From NCBI GenBank assembly GCA_016462055.1, contig JAEMTX010000009.1, positions 1 through 24,227 of the forward strand: a DNA stretch of 24,227 nt, in the 5' to 3' direction. The position numbers were made by a program, and so were the translations under genes. Source of the stretch: Acidimicrobiia bacterium. GTDB lineage: Bacteria > Actinomycetota > Acidimicrobiia > Acidimicrobiales > Acidimicrobilacustridaceae. The notes beneath the pieces were generated by a model. It was not told where the DNA came from. It did no database searches and worked only from the letters and a program-made list of their open reading frames with translations. Position 1 is the first letter of the stretch; each line of letters opens with the position of its first letter. Positions 23,668-24,227 of this stretch are shown in pieces.

Positions 23668-24227
23668 CCTTCGACGGATTACGACCACAACGCCTTGTTG
23701 TTGTTGTTGGAACTGGGACTGAAGTTGGCAAGACTTGGGTCGCAGCGCGCCTTCTCCGTGATCTTCGAGCCAACGGAGTTGATGTCGCTGCACGCAAGCC
23801 CGTGCAATCGTTCGATCCTGACGATTCGCTGACGGACGCGCATCACCTTGCTGACGCATCGGGCGAACATCCGACCGACGTCTGCCCTCGACATCGCTGG
23901 TACCCGATTGCAATGGCGCCGCCAATGGCCGCCGACGCCTTGGCCCGTCCTGCGTTCTCCGTCGAAGATCTCGCAGCGGAAATCCAGTGGCCACTCCCGG
24001 CCCCCGATGTTGCGTTTGTTGAAACTGCGGGCGGTGTCCGTTCACCAATGGCCAACAATGGCGATGCAATTTCTCTCATTGAACTCCTGCAGCCCGACAT
24101 TGTGCTTCTCGTCGCTGACGCAGGGCTCGGCACCATCAACTCCATTCTCCTTAGCCTCGAAGCGATCAACAGTGGCGCCCACGTTGCGACCCCTGTTGTT
24201 GTTTTGAATCGATTCGATCCTGCCGAT
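23664..24227 (+). CDS. bioD: Dethiobiotin synthetase BioD, C-terminus cut by window edge
   Basis: The first 188 residues of the ATP-dependent carboxylase that closes the ureido ring of DAPA to give dethiobiotin. The P-loop GTGTEVGKTW is at 16-25, the substrate lysine is in RKPVQ (Lys45), and the ETAGGVRSPM segment (120-129) matches the conserved E-GAGG region of BioD. VLNR near the end (180-183) fits the nucleotide-base site. The ATG overlaps the bioF stop by 4 nt (ATGA). A normal BioD has about 220-240 residues, so only the tail is missing. bioB is not in the window and could lie just to the right. Confidence 0.93.
   Translation, partial: MTFDGLRPQRLVVVVGTGTEVGKTWVAARLLRDLRANGVDVAARKPVQSFDPDDSLTDAHHLADASGEHPTDVCPRHRWYPIAMAPPMAADALARPAFSVEDLAAEIQWPLPAPDVAFVETAGGVRSPMANNGDAISLIELLQPDIVLLVADAGLGTINSILLSLEAINSGAHVATPVVVLNRFDPAD

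Noticed and set aside
1..24227. Mobile element, prophage, CRISPR or defence island
   Set aside because: No transposase, integrase, direct-repeat array or tRNA was seen, and base composition appears even across the window by eye.

Overview
The window is a gene-dense stretch of bacterial chromosome. By eye its GC content is moderately high, in the mid to upper 50s percent (not computed). No gap between genes exceeds about 180 bp. An actinobacterial origin is inferred, most likely a free-living aquatic lineage such as Acidimicrobiia; this placement is not proven. The supporting signs are a DUF3097 protein, an actinobacterial-style pseudo-thiolase/DUF35 cluster, frequent GTG starts, many 1-4 nt start/stop overlaps, and several starts that sit 6-8 nt behind a TANNNT box (leaderless transcription). 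No rRNA, tRNA, CRISPR array, insertion sequence or phage gene was seen.

Left block (1-4880, all minus strand). A crotonase with both catalytic glutamates, a tandem DUF35 OB-fold protein and two thiolase-fold proteins follow one another, the last three with overlapping ends. Neither thiolase-fold protein has the nucleophilic cysteine. The block resembles the hydratase plus Ltp2/DUF35 aldolase step of steroid side-chain breakdown. After a strong hairpin comes a patatin-like lipase that runs off the left edge.

Middle block (4963-13722). An NfuA-like Fe-S carrier and a PIG-V-like membrane glycosyltransferase lie on the minus strand. Divergent from them are a Uup-type ABC-F ATPase, then an ABC permease, its ATPase and a DUF3097 protein. 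An alpha/beta hydrolase on the minus strand and a second crotonase on the plus strand diverge from a 44-bp region holding mirror-image TAGCGT boxes.

Right-centre block (13849-19596). It holds a tandem universal stress protein, a tyrosine phosphatase of the HCxxGKDRTG type, an orphan ParA ATPase with an overlapping small membrane-anchored protein, a Bcp peroxiredoxin, and queC joined by a 4-nt overlap to a type-B carboxylesterase.

Right block (19704-24227, plus strand). An AarF/UbiB-family kinase-like gene overlaps bioA, which overlaps bioF, which overlaps bioD (cut by the right edge). The four genes look like one translationally coupled unit covering the last part of biotin synthesis apart from BioB.

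The points most worth following up are the cysteine-less thiolase pair with its DUF35 partner, the ParA plus small membrane protein pair, and the mirror-image divergent promoter.
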